This document shows, piece after piece, positions 12,862 through 24,310 of a stretch of DNA of 64,000 nucleotides. Each line of letters begins with the position of its first letter. Position 1 is the first letter of the stretch. The position numbers and the translations under genes are program-made. The notes under the pieces are model-generated. The model searched no databases and was not told the origin of the DNA. It was given only the letters and a program-made list of their open reading frames with translations. Source of the DNA: Cymbidium sinense. Its lineage: Eukaryota; Streptophyta; Magnoliopsida; Asparagales; Orchidaceae. Location of the stretch: positions 5,852,976-5,916,975 of the forward strand of contig CM038215.1 of NCBI GenBank assembly GCA_021442155.1, written 5' to 3'.

Positions 12862-13954
12862 AATTAAGTAAACCGGTAGGTTCAGGTTTATTTAGTTTAT
12901 TTTATTTATTTATTTTAGTTATTTTTATTTTTTATTTTTATTTTAGTTTGTTTTTTTATTTTTATTTAGTTTAGTTTATATATTTTAGGTTTATTTATGT
13001 TTATTTAGGTTCTTTATTTTAGTTTAGGTTTTTTATTTTAGTTTATTTTTTGGGTTTAGGTTTATGTTTAGGGATTAGGGTTTAGGTTTCGGTTTAGGGT
13101 CAGGGTTTAGGGGAGTTTTGGGTTTTTAGGTTTAGGTTTTTAGGGTTTGGAGGGCTTTAGGGTTTTAGAGTTTGGGGTAGTGTGTAGGCAGTGGGGGGGT
13201 TTAGTTTAGAGGTTTGGGTTTTAGGTTAAGGATTTAGGGTTTATGGTTTAGGGTTTTAGGGTTTAGGTTTAAGTTTATTTAGTTTCTTTATTTTATTTTA
13301 TTTATTTTAGTTTATTATATTTTTTATTTTTATTTAGGTTTATTTTTTATTTTAATTTAGTTTAGTTTATTTATTTTAGGTTTATTTATTTTAGTTTAGA
13401 TTTATGTATTTTTTTGGTTTAGTTTTACTTTATTTTATTTAGTTTAGGTTTTATTATTTTAGGTTTAGGTTTAAGTTTTATTTTATTTTATAAGGTTTAG
13501 GTTTTTTTATTTTTTATTTTAAGTTTTATTTTAGTTTAGGTTTAGGTTTATTTTAGTTTATTTGATTTTATAGGTTAAGGTTTAGTTTAATTTAGTTTAG
13601 TTTATTTATTTAGTAGTATTTAGGGTTTAAGGTTTAGGGTTTAGGATTAGGATTTAGGGTTTAAGATTTAGGGTTTAAGTTTAGGGTTTTTTTGGTTTTA
13701 TGACGATTCTGATTTAGGTTTGTGGTTTAGGGTTAGATTAGTTTAGTGTTTAAGGTTTGGGTAAAGTTTAGGGTTCTAGGATTAATTTAGTTTAAGGTGG
13801 GTTTAGTGTTTAAGGTTTAGTGGGTTAGGGTTTAGGGTTTAGGGATTTGGAGGTTTAGGGTTTAGGGTTTAGGGTATAGGGTTGCAGGTTTAGGGTTTAG
13901 TGTTTAGGGTTAGGGTTTTTTAATTTTTAATTTCTTAATTTTTATATTTTTTAA
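12862..13954 (+). repeat. Satellite monomer (about 1.09 kb)
   Basis: The anchor is AATTAAGTAAACCGGTAGG. The body is broken at about 13070-13260 by a G-rich, diverged TTTAGGG block, resumes as T-rich DNA, and ends in a second telomere-like block (about 13620-13915). The layout resembles 9174-10385, which suggests a shared sub-type. Confidence 0.75.
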
Positions 13955-14502
13955 AATTAAGTAAATTGATTGGTTTATGTTTATTTAGTTTCTTTTTTAT
14001 TTATTTTAGTTTTTTTATTTTTTTGTTTTTATTTAGTTTTTTTATTTTTTAGTTTAGTTTAGGTTTTTAGTAATTATATTTTTGTTTAGTTTTTATTTTT
14101 TATTTTTAAATTTTTTTTAGGTTTAGGTTTTGATTTTTATTTTATTTTATTTTTTTAGCTTATTTGGGTTTACATTTTTTTATTTATTTTATTTTTAGGT
14201 TTTATTTAGTTTTGGTTTAGGTTTTTTGCTTTTTAGGGTTTAGGATTTAGGGTTTAAGGTTTAAGTTATAGGGTTAGATGAGGGGTTTATTTTTTTGGGT
14301 TTAAGATTTAGGGTTTAGGGTTTAGGCTTTATCTTTTAGGGTTTAGGGTTTATGGTTTAGAGTTTTAAGGTTTACGGATTATGGTTTAGGGTTTAGGGTT
14401 TAGGGTTTTTAAGGTTTAGGTTTAGGGTTTAGGTTTTAGGTTTTGGGTTCAAGTTTTAGTTTAGGGTTCAGGGTTTAGGGTTTAAGGTTTAGGGTTTAGA
14501 GT

Positions 14503-14547
14503 TTTTTTTAAACAGAGAACAAATTCAGATTCAACATTTCTTCTTTT
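14503..14547 (-). pseudogene. Terminal 3' UTR relic of GR-RBP fragment (a)
   Basis: On the + strand this reads AACAGAGAACAAATTCAGAT followed by TCAACATTTCTTC after a T-run. It is identical over this length to the outer end of the longer GR-RBP copies at 32924 and 47259, then switches abruptly to satellite body (TTTATTTATTTTATTTAG). Only the last ~40 bases of the captured 3' UTR remain. Confidence 0.7.
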
Positions 14548-15499
14548 ATTTATTTATTTTATTTAGTTTAATTTTTATTTATTTTAGTTTATTTTATTTT
14601 ACATTTCTATTTATGTTTATTTTGTATTTCTACTTAGTTTAGATTATTTATTTTATGTTTATTAATTTTATTTTAGGTTTCTAATTTTAGTTCATTTTTT
14701 AGGTTTACTTTTAGGTTTAAGTTTATTTTTAGTTGAGTTTTATTTTTAATTTTTTTAGGTTTAAGTTTTATTTTTAATCTTTTAGTTTAGGTTAAGTTTT
14801 TTATTTTATTTTTTTAGGTTTAGGTTATAGGTTTTTATTTTAGGTTTTATTTTTTTATTTTATGTTTTGGTTAATTTTTAGTTTATTTTATTTTATTTAT
14901 CTTAGGATATAGGTTTAGTTTATTTTAGGTTTAGGTTTAAGTTTTATTTATTTTTGTTTATTTTTTTTTGTTTAGGTTTAAGTTTGTTTTATTTTGTTTA
15001 TTTTATTTTTATTTAAGGTTTAGGTTTTTTTTAATTTATGGTTTAGCTTTTATTTTTTAATTATTTTAATGTTTTATTTTTAAGTTTAGGTTTTTATTTT
15101 GTTTTTCTTTTATTTTATTTCAGTTTTACATTAGGTTTATTTTATTTTTATCTTACATTTAGTTTTTATTTTAATTAGGTTTTTTATTCTTAGATTAATT
15201 TTATTTTTTAATCTAGTTTAAGTTTTTATTTATTTTATTTTACTTTATTTTACTTTATTTTACTTTATTTTTAGATTTAGGTTTAGGTTTTTATTTTATT
15301 TTATTATTTTATTTTATTAAGGTTTTGGTTTATTTATTTATTTTAATTTTAGGTTATATTTAGTTTAGGTTTTTAGGGTTTAGTTTTTTTTGTTTTTTGA
15401 TTTAGGGTTTCGGGTTTAGGGTTTAGGGTTTAGGATTTAGGTTTAAGGTTCAAGTTTTAGTTCAGGGTTTAGGGTTTTTGTTTTGTTTTTTTTGTTTGT

Positions 15500-15536
15500 A
15501 AAAGAGAACAAATTCATATTGAACATTTCATCTTTT
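15500..15536 (-). pseudogene. Terminal 3' UTR relic of GR-RBP fragment (b)
   Basis: AAAGAGAACAAATTCATATT, then GAACATTTCATCTTTT, matches the outer end of the GR-RBP copies with a few substitutions. It is followed at once by TTTATTTAGTTTATTTAG satellite body, as in the relics at 14503 and 16323. Confidence 0.65.
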
Positions 15537-16322
15537 GTTTATTTAGTTTATTTAGTATATTATTTATTTATTTTAGCTTATTTTATTTTTTTATTTTTAT
15601 TTATGTTTATTTTTTATTTTTGTGTAGTTTAGTTTATTTATTTTAGGTTTATTTATTTTAGTTTATTTTTTAAATTTAGGTTTAGGATTAAGTTTACTTT
15701 TTAGTTTAGTTTTATTTTTATTTTATTTTTTAGGTTTAGGTTTTATTTTTCATTTTTTGTTTAGGTTTAGTTTTTTTTTAGGTTTATGTTTTAGGTTTTT
15801 TTTTTAGTTTACATTTAGATTCATTTTTAGTTTATTTTATTTTATTTAGTTCAGGGTTTTGGTTTAGGTTTTACTTATTTTAGTTTTGTTTATTTTAGTT
15901 TAGGTTTAGGTTTATTTTTTTTATTTTAGGTTTTGGTTTTTTTTAGTTTATGTTTAGGTTATATTTTTTATTTATTTTTAGGTTTATTTTTTAAGTTTAG
16001 CTTTTTATTTAGTTTTTATTTTATTTGATTTTCGGTTTATTTTATTTTTATTTTTCTTTTTGTTTTTATTTTATTTAGGTTTTTATTTTTAAGTTTATTT
16101 TATTTTTCTTTTTCTTTTTTTGTTTAGTTTAGGTTTTTATTTATTTTATTTTAGTTTTTTATTAGTTTATTTTATTTTATTTTTAGGTTTAGGTTTAGGT
16201 TTTAGTTTTGGTTTTTATTTTATTTAGGTTGAGGTTTTTTTATTTATTTTATTTTTAGGTTTTATTTAGTTTAGGTTTAGATTTTTAGGTTTTTTGGGAT
16301 TTAGGGTTTTGGGTTTTGGGAT

Positions 16323-16366
16323 TTTTTTTAACAGAGAATAAATTCAGATTCAACATTTCTTATTTT
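16323..16366 (-). pseudogene. Terminal 3' UTR relic of GR-RBP fragment (c)
   Basis: After a T-run, AACAGAGAATAAATTCAGAT and TCAACATTTCTTATTTT match the outer end of the GR-RBP copies. Satellite body TTTATTTAGTTTACC follows directly. Confidence 0.65.
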
Positions 16367-18640
16367 GTTTATTTAGTTTACCTTTTATTTATTTTAATTT
16401 ATTTTATTTTACTTTTATTTATGTTTATGTTTTTTTATTTAATTTAGTTTATTTAGTTAAGGATTTTTTTATTTTTGTTTATTTTTTTAGGTTTAGTTTC
16501 AGGTTTAGGTTTATTTTTTAGTTTAGTTTTATTTATATTTTATTTTTTAGGTTTAGGTTTTATTTTTTATTTTTAGGTTTATGTTTAGTTTTTTATTTTA
16601 TTTCATTAGGTTTAGGTTTTAGGTTTTTATTTTAGGTTTTTTTATGTTTTTTTTAGTTTAGGTTTACATTTTCTTTAGTTTATTTTATTTTATTTAGTTT
16701 AGGGTTGAGCTTTAGGTTAAGGTTTTATTTATTTTAGTTTAGTTTATTTTAGTTTAAGTTTAGGTTTATTTTAATGTGTTTATTTTATTTTTATTTTTGG
16801 TATTGGTTTTCTTTAGTTTGTGGTTTAGGTTTTATTTTTTATTTAATTTATGTTTTATTTTTAGGTTGTTTATGGTTTATTCTTTTAGGGTTTAGGGTTT
16901 TTTAGTTTATTTTTAGGTTTGGTTCAAGTTTTAGTTTAGGGTTTAGGTTTTATTTTTTTTTAGGAGTTTAGATTATTTATTTTATTTATTTATTTTTTAT
17001 TTATTTTAGTTTATTTTTTTTTATTTTATTTATTTTTTATTTTAGGTTTATTTTATTTTATATTTATTTATTTTAGTATAGGTTTTTTTTTATTTTAGTT
17101 TATTTTGGGTTAGTTTAGGTTTAGGTTTATTTTTTAGTTGAGTTTGATTTTTATTTTATTTTTTATGGTTAGGTTTTATTTTTTATTTTTAGGTTTAGGT
17201 TTAGTTTTTTTATTTTATTTATTTAGGTTTAGATTTTTGGTTTATATTTTAGGTTTATTTTTTGGTTTTATTTTTTAGTTTAGGTTTAGGTTGTTTTTTA
17301 GTTTATTTTATTTTTATTTAGTATGGGGTTTAGGTTTAGTTTATTTTAGGTTTAGGTTTTTTTTAGTTTAGGGTTTAGGTTTTTTCAATTTATTTAATCT
17401 TAATTTTATTTTTGGGTTTATTTTTTAGGTTTAGGCTTTTATTTAGTTTTTATTTTATTTTGTTTTAGGCTAATTCGAGGTTTATTTTATTTTTTTTGGT
17501 TTATTTTAGGTTTTTAATTATTTTATTTTAGTTTATTTATATTAGTCTATTTTATTTATTTTTAAGTTTAAGTTTATGTTTTTATTTTATTTAGGTTTAA
17601 GTTTATTTATTTATTTAATTTTTAGGTTTTATTTAGTTTAGTTTAGTTTTTTATTTATTATATTTTTTAGGTTTATTTATTTATGTTTAAGTTTTAGGTT
17701 TTTAGGGTTATTTTAGGTTTAGTTTAATTTTAGTGTTTGTGTTTAGGCTTTAGGCTTTAGGGTTTTATGGATTTTAGGTTTATTAGCATTTTAGGGTTAG
17801 TTTAGGGTTTTAGTTTACTTTAAGGTTGATTTTTTTAGGGTTTTAGTTTGATTAGTTTAGGGTTTATTAAGGTTTTAGGATTAGGGTTTAGGGTTTAGTT
17901 TAGAGTTAGGTTTAGGTTAGGGTTAAATTTAGTTTAGGTTAGGTTAGGGATTTATAGTTTAGTGTTTAGAGTTTAGTTTTAGTGTTAGGTTAGCTTAGGG
18001 TTTAGGATTTAGGGTTTAATGTTTAAGGTTTAGGCTTTAGAGTTTAGGGTCTTATGGTTTAGGGTTTTGGGTTTAGAGTTAGGGTTTTAATTTTAGGGTT
18101 AGGGTTAGTGTTTAGGGTTTAGGTTTTAGGGTTTAGGGTATAGGTTTTAGGGTTTTATAGTTTAGGGTTTAAGGTTGGAGGTTTAGGTTTTTATTTTTTA
18201 AATTAAGTAAACTGGTAGGTTTAGATTTATTTAATTTATTCTTTGTTATTTTTTTATTAAAATTTTTATTTTGATTTAGGGTTATTTTTATTTTTATTTT
18301 TATTTTTATTTAGTTTAGTTTATCTATTTTAGGTCTATTTATTTTAGTTTAGGATTTTTTATTTTAGTTTATTTTTTAGGTTTAGGTTTATAGTTAGCTT
18401 TACTTTTCAATTTAGTTTTATTTTTCTTTTATTTTTTAGGTTTATGTTTTATTTTTTATTTTTTGGTTTAGGATTAGGTTTTTATATTATTTTTTTAGAT
18501 TTAGGTTTTAGGTTTTTATTTTACGTTTAGTTTCAAGTTTTTTTTTTTAGTTTAGGTTTAGGTTTATTTTTAGTTGATTTTATTTTATTTAGTTTGATTT
18601 AGATTTAGGTTTAGTTTCTTTTGGTTTTGGTTTAGGTTTT

Positions 18641-18705
18641 ATTTAGTTACATTGGGGATGAAGACTTTCTCTTAGGGGCTAGAATACAACCTCTTTAAAT
18701 TATGG
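18641..18705 (+). pseudogene. Ty3/gypsy protease-region relic at island edge
   Basis: The reading GDEDFLLGA followed by a PL-stop matches the FSDENLLLG ... NRLF stretch of the gag/protease relics at 54155-54210 and 59440-59500. Plant Ty3/gypsy polyproteins commonly carry an FTDEDLxLG motif just before the aspartic protease. The nucleotide match then breaks off, and the sequence jumps to the non-coding segment shared with 54489. This is a short relic and the call rests on cross-comparison within the window. Confidence 0.45.
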
Positions 18706-18940
18706 ACGATTACATAATAAGGACTCTAAAGCTTGAGGTCTTGAATGTAGAGATTTTTCCCCTACTTTACATGGATGCATAAAGTAGGCTTTATATTAAA
18801 CCAGGTTATCAAGTTCTCTTTGGAAATAAGACTCCATAGTTAATTACATCTTAGAAATGAAATTTCTAATCTCTCAATTAAAGTAGACAATTATCATCTC
18901 CAAAGATTTCAAGGTTAGACTATCAAATGATTGGTTGTAT
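18696..18940 (+). mobile_element. Non-coding segment shared with two downstream retroelement relics (copy 1)
   Basis: About 240 bases, including ACTTTACATGGATG, TTATATTAAACCAGGTT and AAAGTAGACAATTATCATC, are clearly homologous to 54489-54735 and 59769-60012. In all three places it follows a gag/protease relic of the same family. It is probably untranslated or nested-element DNA of one retrotransposon family. No open frame is conserved across the three copies. Confidence 0.7.
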
Positions 18941-21180
18941 TTGGAAAATCAATTGCAAAAGTTCAAGGAGAACATTATTTTTGGAATTTAAATGAAATAA
19001 GTAAGAAATGCTCATGATACTAGGCAGCCTAGTGGGAAATCCAATCTATCCTATGGTTGGATTTTCTAATTTTGAAGTTGAGGAGATTTATATGTTTTGA
19101 GTTGAAATTCAATTAGATTACTAAGGCTTATAATTCACCAACGTAAGGTTGTGGGAATGCATAAGAGGTAAGGATTTATGGTCGTAGCCTGAAGGAAATA
19201 GATACCTCGGATCCTAAATCTAGGGAGTTTTAGTATGAGCTAAAGCACAACCTAAATCTAAGGACAGGTGGACATAAGGGTTTGCCTCCACAAGAGAGAA
19301 TAAATTGTTCAACTTCTAGACTAATAACCGCCTGGAGTGGTTTCAAGCTAACTCTTCCTATGATTTTAAAATCATGTAGTTCGGACTTATGAATTGCAAT
19401 ATAGCTAGGGTAGTTATTTAATCAGAAAGAGACTAAAGTCCTAAATACACTCCCTAAGAGACTAGAGCATGAGTGGTATGAGCATATGACTAAATATATA
19501 GATGCAAAATCTTTTCAAATTTTATTTCATTTTATGGCTCAAATCATCTAGAATAAGGTGTTCTCACCACAAGGGATGCCCTCACATGTCAAACATTCCT
19601 ATCGTAAGGATGGAGATCATTCATTCTCGAGAAAGAATATGCATGCATGATGTGAAACATACAACCATATAGCTAAGGGGTTGCTAAATCTTTTAATTAT
19701 CTTATTTATGTCTTAGGCTTTATCTGAGGTTATGAGTTGTTTAAAATTTATGAGTGATTAGTTAGGTAGAAAAGTTATTTTAATCCTAAGAGCATAATAA
19801 TATCCAAGCAACACATTAAAGCATCGATCACTTAAGAAGCTATGTAAAGCATCAATCATTTAAGAAACTATGTAAAGCATGTCATCCTAATGCATAATGT
19901 AAACATAACATCAAACAATTATATAAACTATCATAAAAGAATAAAAGGCTGGTGTGGTTGGGTACCATTGTACAACCCGAAGAAAGAAAAGATGGGTAGC
20001 TAAGCTCTACCCTTATACAACCTAAAATACAAAAGAATAATTATAAATGCTATGGGGGTCTTATTTCATTATATCTCCATTTCTAATTTGGTTCCTTATT
20101 TGATTTGGATGGTGCATGCTTCAAAGGCATCACAGGGTACCCCATGACAAAGCCTTCTAGCCACTGCTCATCCTAATCCCCCATAGCACTAATCCTAATT
20201 CTTATTGCAAAATTACATTTTTATGTAAAAAAGTAAATCTAACTACACCTGCAAAATAGAGGTTAGCTAAATATGCATATAATCCCAAGTAGTTGTATTT
20301 ATAATTTGGACTTAGTACCCTACACATGGGTAACCAAGCCCACCTGTCCTAACTTGGATTATGCTTAAGGATTTAAGCAACTTACAAAAAGAACATTCAC
20401 ATTTATTTTTAAGCATCCCTTAAGCATATTCCCTTGCAGTAAACATGATTAAGCTATTATTGGCCTATCATCAAGTCTATGAAGCATACACCCTAGCATC
20501 CAATCTAAAATAATATATCATAAAATAAAATATACATCACATCATACACTATCCTAACTTAGAGCTAGAAGTGGTGACTTAATTCTAATGTGTGTATTAA
20601 GGCTTGTGTAGTAAGTCTTGTTAGCCATTAGTGTTGTATTTTCTAAGTGTAGAAGGATTCAATTTAACATGAAAGGATGATTTCACTTGAGGTAGTTTAA
20701 TTGATTTGGGAATGTTAATTTCTATTTTCTTTTGTTTCATTTGATTACACTTAGCAACTAAGTGTTATAAAGCGAGGAAAAGAGGATTGCCCTCTTTATC
20801 CCTACCTTAATTCATTTTCTAAAGTATATTAATTTGATTTAGTTCTCTTTAGTGAATGGCTTAATAAATCATTTAATTAATCCTAAGTTTAGGTTCACTT
20901 TAAATAATCCTACTCAAAATGAAAGGTATCTTAGGATTAATTTAATTCAATTACTACCACATGACATATATTAAATCATTCCTTTCCATCACATGTAACA
21001 TGCATATGACTTAATCCAAAGTGTATCTATACATGCAACATATTTTAGCACACTTAAATGATGAATGTGTGTGTTTGGTTAGAATTTATATTTTTATTTG
21101 ATTGAATTATTTAAACATATTAATTTAAAACTTTATCGAAATTCTTATACAAAAAATACATAAGAACAAAATTAAATAAG
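18941..21180. other. Non-satellite, non-coding island DNA
   Basis: Base composition is normal for AT-rich plant DNA, with C present on both strands, unlike the satellite. It contains no long open frame. It is probably internal non-coding sequence of the retrotransposon family whose pol genes lie further right, or of an element nested in it. No clear LTR ends or primer-binding site could be identified. Confidence 0.5.
19818..19873. repeat. 28-bp tandem duplication
   Basis: Two adjacent 28-base copies (19818-19845 and 19846-19873) of AAAGCATCRATCAYTTAAGA followed by ARCTATGT, differing at three positions, with a partial third start (AAAGCATG). Confidence 0.8.
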
Positions 21181-21185
21181 CATGT

Positions 21186-21805
21186 GTTGTTAAACCAGGG
21201 AAGTGAGGTAATCAAATGACCTCCTTGGAGCTAGTTAAAGCCTCGTATTCTCGGGATGTGTAGAATATATACCTTGGACCTCATTTATGCATTCAAACAT
21301 ATGTAAATTCACATACATGAACATAGGAAGTAAGCTCCAAATCATATTACTAATTAATTCAACCACTTAGTCAATTATGAATGCATGCAATTTTAATGTA
21401 AAATGGAATTTTCTTTCACTAATCACATATACATATACATATATAAAGATATAGGCAAGTATGTGTCATTGTTAAACTAGTGAAGGTAATCAAATGACAT
21501 CCTTGGGGCTAACTAAAGCCACGTATTCCTGGGATGTCCACACTATATACTTGCTTTTCTTGGACACACATGGATGTATACATAAATGAGGGAAAGAAAA
21601 TAATGCAAATATTATTTATATTTTTTTATTTAATCATTTATATTTATGAATTAAAGCTCTATCTAAATTCTAATGATGAAATACATAAAAATAAAATCAA
21701 ATGGGTATGTGCCATTGTTAAACTAGACAAGTAAGGTAATCAAATGACCTCTTTGGGGATAGCTAATGCCTCGTGTTCCCAGGATGTCTAGACTATATAC
21801 CCATT
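21186..21805. repeat. Three direct repeats of about 90 bp, 245-280 bp apart
   Basis: A segment with core GGTAATCAAATGACCTCCTT, then GGGGCTA ... CTCGTATTC ... GGGATGT ... TATATAC, occurs at about 21186-21275, 21466-21550 and 21710-21800. Each is introduced by TTGTTAAACYAG. Spacers are AT-rich. Such internal repeats are common in untranslated parts of plant gypsy elements; the function here is unknown. Confidence 0.8.
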
Positions 21806-23100
21806 ACTATTCAATCTTATATAAATCAACACATAAATAGAGGAAATAGAACTCAAGTTTCATACACTTAAGCTATAAGCACATGCATTTCTTATATATT
21901 TATAACTGGCATCATAACACATTATTATTCATTTATAAGCTTTTGAAAAATACATTTGGATTTAATAGTGATAATAGCCATGCATATATTAAATTAAATC
22001 AACATATGGAAGCTTACACAAAGAAAATAATTTTATTTTACTTGATTTTGAAAAGATGGATGCATGAATTCAAATGGCATACCAAATTTAACATGATTGG
22101 AAAGAGGACAATCAAATATAAGCATGTGATTCATTCAACCAAACTAGTTTTTAAGGACAACCAAATCAAATAAGTTTATTTAAAGCAAACCAAAGCTTCT
22201 TTATTAAGTAAGTTTTGGATTTGATTTGATTTAAAGATAAGAAGAGAAATCATCACTTGTTGTTTTAAAACCATTCCCACATTAGTGATTTGATTTAATA
22301 TAAAGAAATGTAATTAAGTTGATTTTATGGGTTAATTAAGTTGAACCCTTAATTAGATGAATTAATTACCCTCACCTATGTCACCTTAAAGTAATTAACT
22401 AAATAATTATGAGCCAACATGATATGCATGGATAATAAACTTTCAATGATCCTAGGAAATAAAAGGGGCTTAATGCAATTGGCTCATGATTAATATTTAA
22501 TTATATTAAGGGACTTAATTAATTACTCTTATGGTTTTTCCACACATGTGAACTAACCTTAATTTCATTAAACTCCTTTAGGTTATTAAACACCTAAAAA
22601 ATCTACCATGATTTAATTAATTAAGGTCGATGTAATTATGATTTGAATTTGATTAAATTTAATCAATTAGTTAAATCTTATTTAATTTCATTTTAAAAGG
22701 GTGAAATGAACATAGGAAAGGGGTCCCAACCCTATTCCTTAGTTCACTTACTATTGACAATGATTAATAAACTTAATTAACCAATTTATTACTATTCATG
22801 GGATTAATTAACCATTAATTAAAGAGTAATTAAGGTTGAATTAGTCAATTTTCTAATTAAGTGAGAAATACAAAGAAAATCATGAGAGGCAGAGGTCATC
22901 CCATTAAATTAACCCACAAAATTTGGGATTAATTTCTCATATAATTAAAGAGTAATTAAGCTAATTAATTTTGTAATTAAACCTTATTTACTGTTCAAAA
23001 TTAGTTAAGATCATTTTAATTTAATTCTCCTCTAAAATACCTTTAAAATGAGTATTTATTTGCATTTTTTCTTTATGATTTTTTTATGATTTTTAGAAGT
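21806..23100. other. AT-rich non-coding stretch of the island
   Basis: Rich in TTAATTAA-type words (for example TTAATTAAGT and TAATTAATTA around 22320-23010). Open frames up to about 96 codons exist, as at 21883-22173, but they show no recognisable domain and have low-complexity Ile/Lys/His composition. I see no gene. Confidence 0.6.
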
Positions 23101-24310
23101 TTCAGCCATTAGAAATGATTAATTAAGCCTAATCCTTTTGGTGCCACATGGCGCACATTCGACGTGGCACCGCAAGATTGGCTACTTAAAACTTATCCAA
23201 CTCAGTGCCTACGTGCTGTGGCAAACACGCTTTCTCGTCCACCATCCCATTTAAAATCGAACGACTATGATTAATCCCATAGCTTAATAGGATTAAATAA
23301 GATCAATCTTGGAGATCTAATCATGACCATTCATTCCGATCATGTGAAACGAATGGTGCAAGTCCTAACATCATGCGAGTAAGAGAGAATAGAGTCCATC
23401 CGCCATTGCTCACTTGATCTGAGCTTACCCAAGTTTGAATCAACTCCAAAAGGATCCCACACCTTCACGACATCAATCAAAGGGGATCCAATAGTCAATA
23501 TCACTTGAGATGTAGGATTTTTTCAAAAAGCTCCAACCCTTTTTTGCCTAAGTATCGATTTTGAAGCATACATCACTGGAGCTCAAGATCGGTGGCTCAA
23601 ACGATTAAGAAGCTTCATTTGGTGGAGGTGAAGCCTTGTTGAGTAGAAATTGGATCAATTCCTCAATATACCCTCGGAAGGCCATGAACTAATAATTTGG
23701 ATCTCAACTTTGATCGAAGTCACACCTTCGTTGCTCAGGAAGCTTGGGAGATGATTTGTTCTTGCTCAATGAGGCCTAGGGATGGTACGTCCAAAGTTAA
23801 TTTGAGTTTGATGGAGAAATGGGAAAGTTAGGTCAGAAATGGGAGTGTCTATTTACGGGGGATGAATGGCATTTTTTGATTGAGGAATGAGCTTAGAAGC
23901 TTAGGGAATGGCTCTAGCGGCTCGTCTTGGGTAGCTAAGGCTCTAAGGAATGATTTTTCTATGTGTTTGAGTGGAAATGTGGGGGTGTATACCCCCCTTC
24001 ATCTTGATTGGATGGTGGGATCAGGTTTGGCTTCTTGTGGCCGTTCGGCCATCTCAGGGAGCCGTGGGTTGCAGGGAGGAGGTGGGTTGGCTCAGCTTGG
24101 TTGGTTGAAAATGTGGAGGTGGTTGCCAAAGAGGAATCATGGCTGTCCTATGGATTTCAAATGCTCTAATGGTGAGGGTGAGGTGATTTCATCTCTCATG
24201 GGTCTTGGCCGACCCATTCACCCCTTAGGTCAGGTTGGGCAGTGTCCTAGGTGCCTAGGTGGATCATTGGGACAGTACCAAGTGGCCAAGGAATGGATAT
24301 GACCATTACA
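23101..24310 (+). other. GC-richer island segment with an open frame of unknown meaning
   Basis: This is the least AT-rich part of the island. It begins with GGTGCCACATGGCGCAC ... GACGTGGCACC, a pair of inverted GTGCCAC/GTGGCAC motifs. An open frame of 140 codons lies at 23880-24302 and is Gly/Ser/Trp-rich. It has no motif I recognise, no promoter signal and no conserved partner in the window. It could be the leader or LTR of a retroelement. I do not call it a gene. Confidence 0.3.

Larger units (their letters stand above)
13955..18640 (+). repeat. Composite satellite with variant junctions
   Basis: Anchors are seen at 13955 and 18201. Between them, three junctions at about 14505, 15500 and 16325 carry a short relic of the GR-RBP 3' UTR instead of the anchor. 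TTTAGGG-like blocks lie at about 14230-14505, 15375-15480 and 17700-18185; the last is rich in TTAGG and TTAGGG hexamers. The rest is T-rich monomer body. No gene is seen. Confidence 0.8.

Noticed and set aside
21186..21805. CRISPR-like spaced repeats
   Set aside because: Only three imperfect ~90-bp repeats in plant retroelement DNA, with spacers of unequal length. It does not fit a CRISPR array.
23880..24302. 140-codon open frame as a possible gene
   Set aside because: No recognised motif, start context, intron or conserved copy. It lies in probable retroelement leader DNA. Kept only as a described segment.
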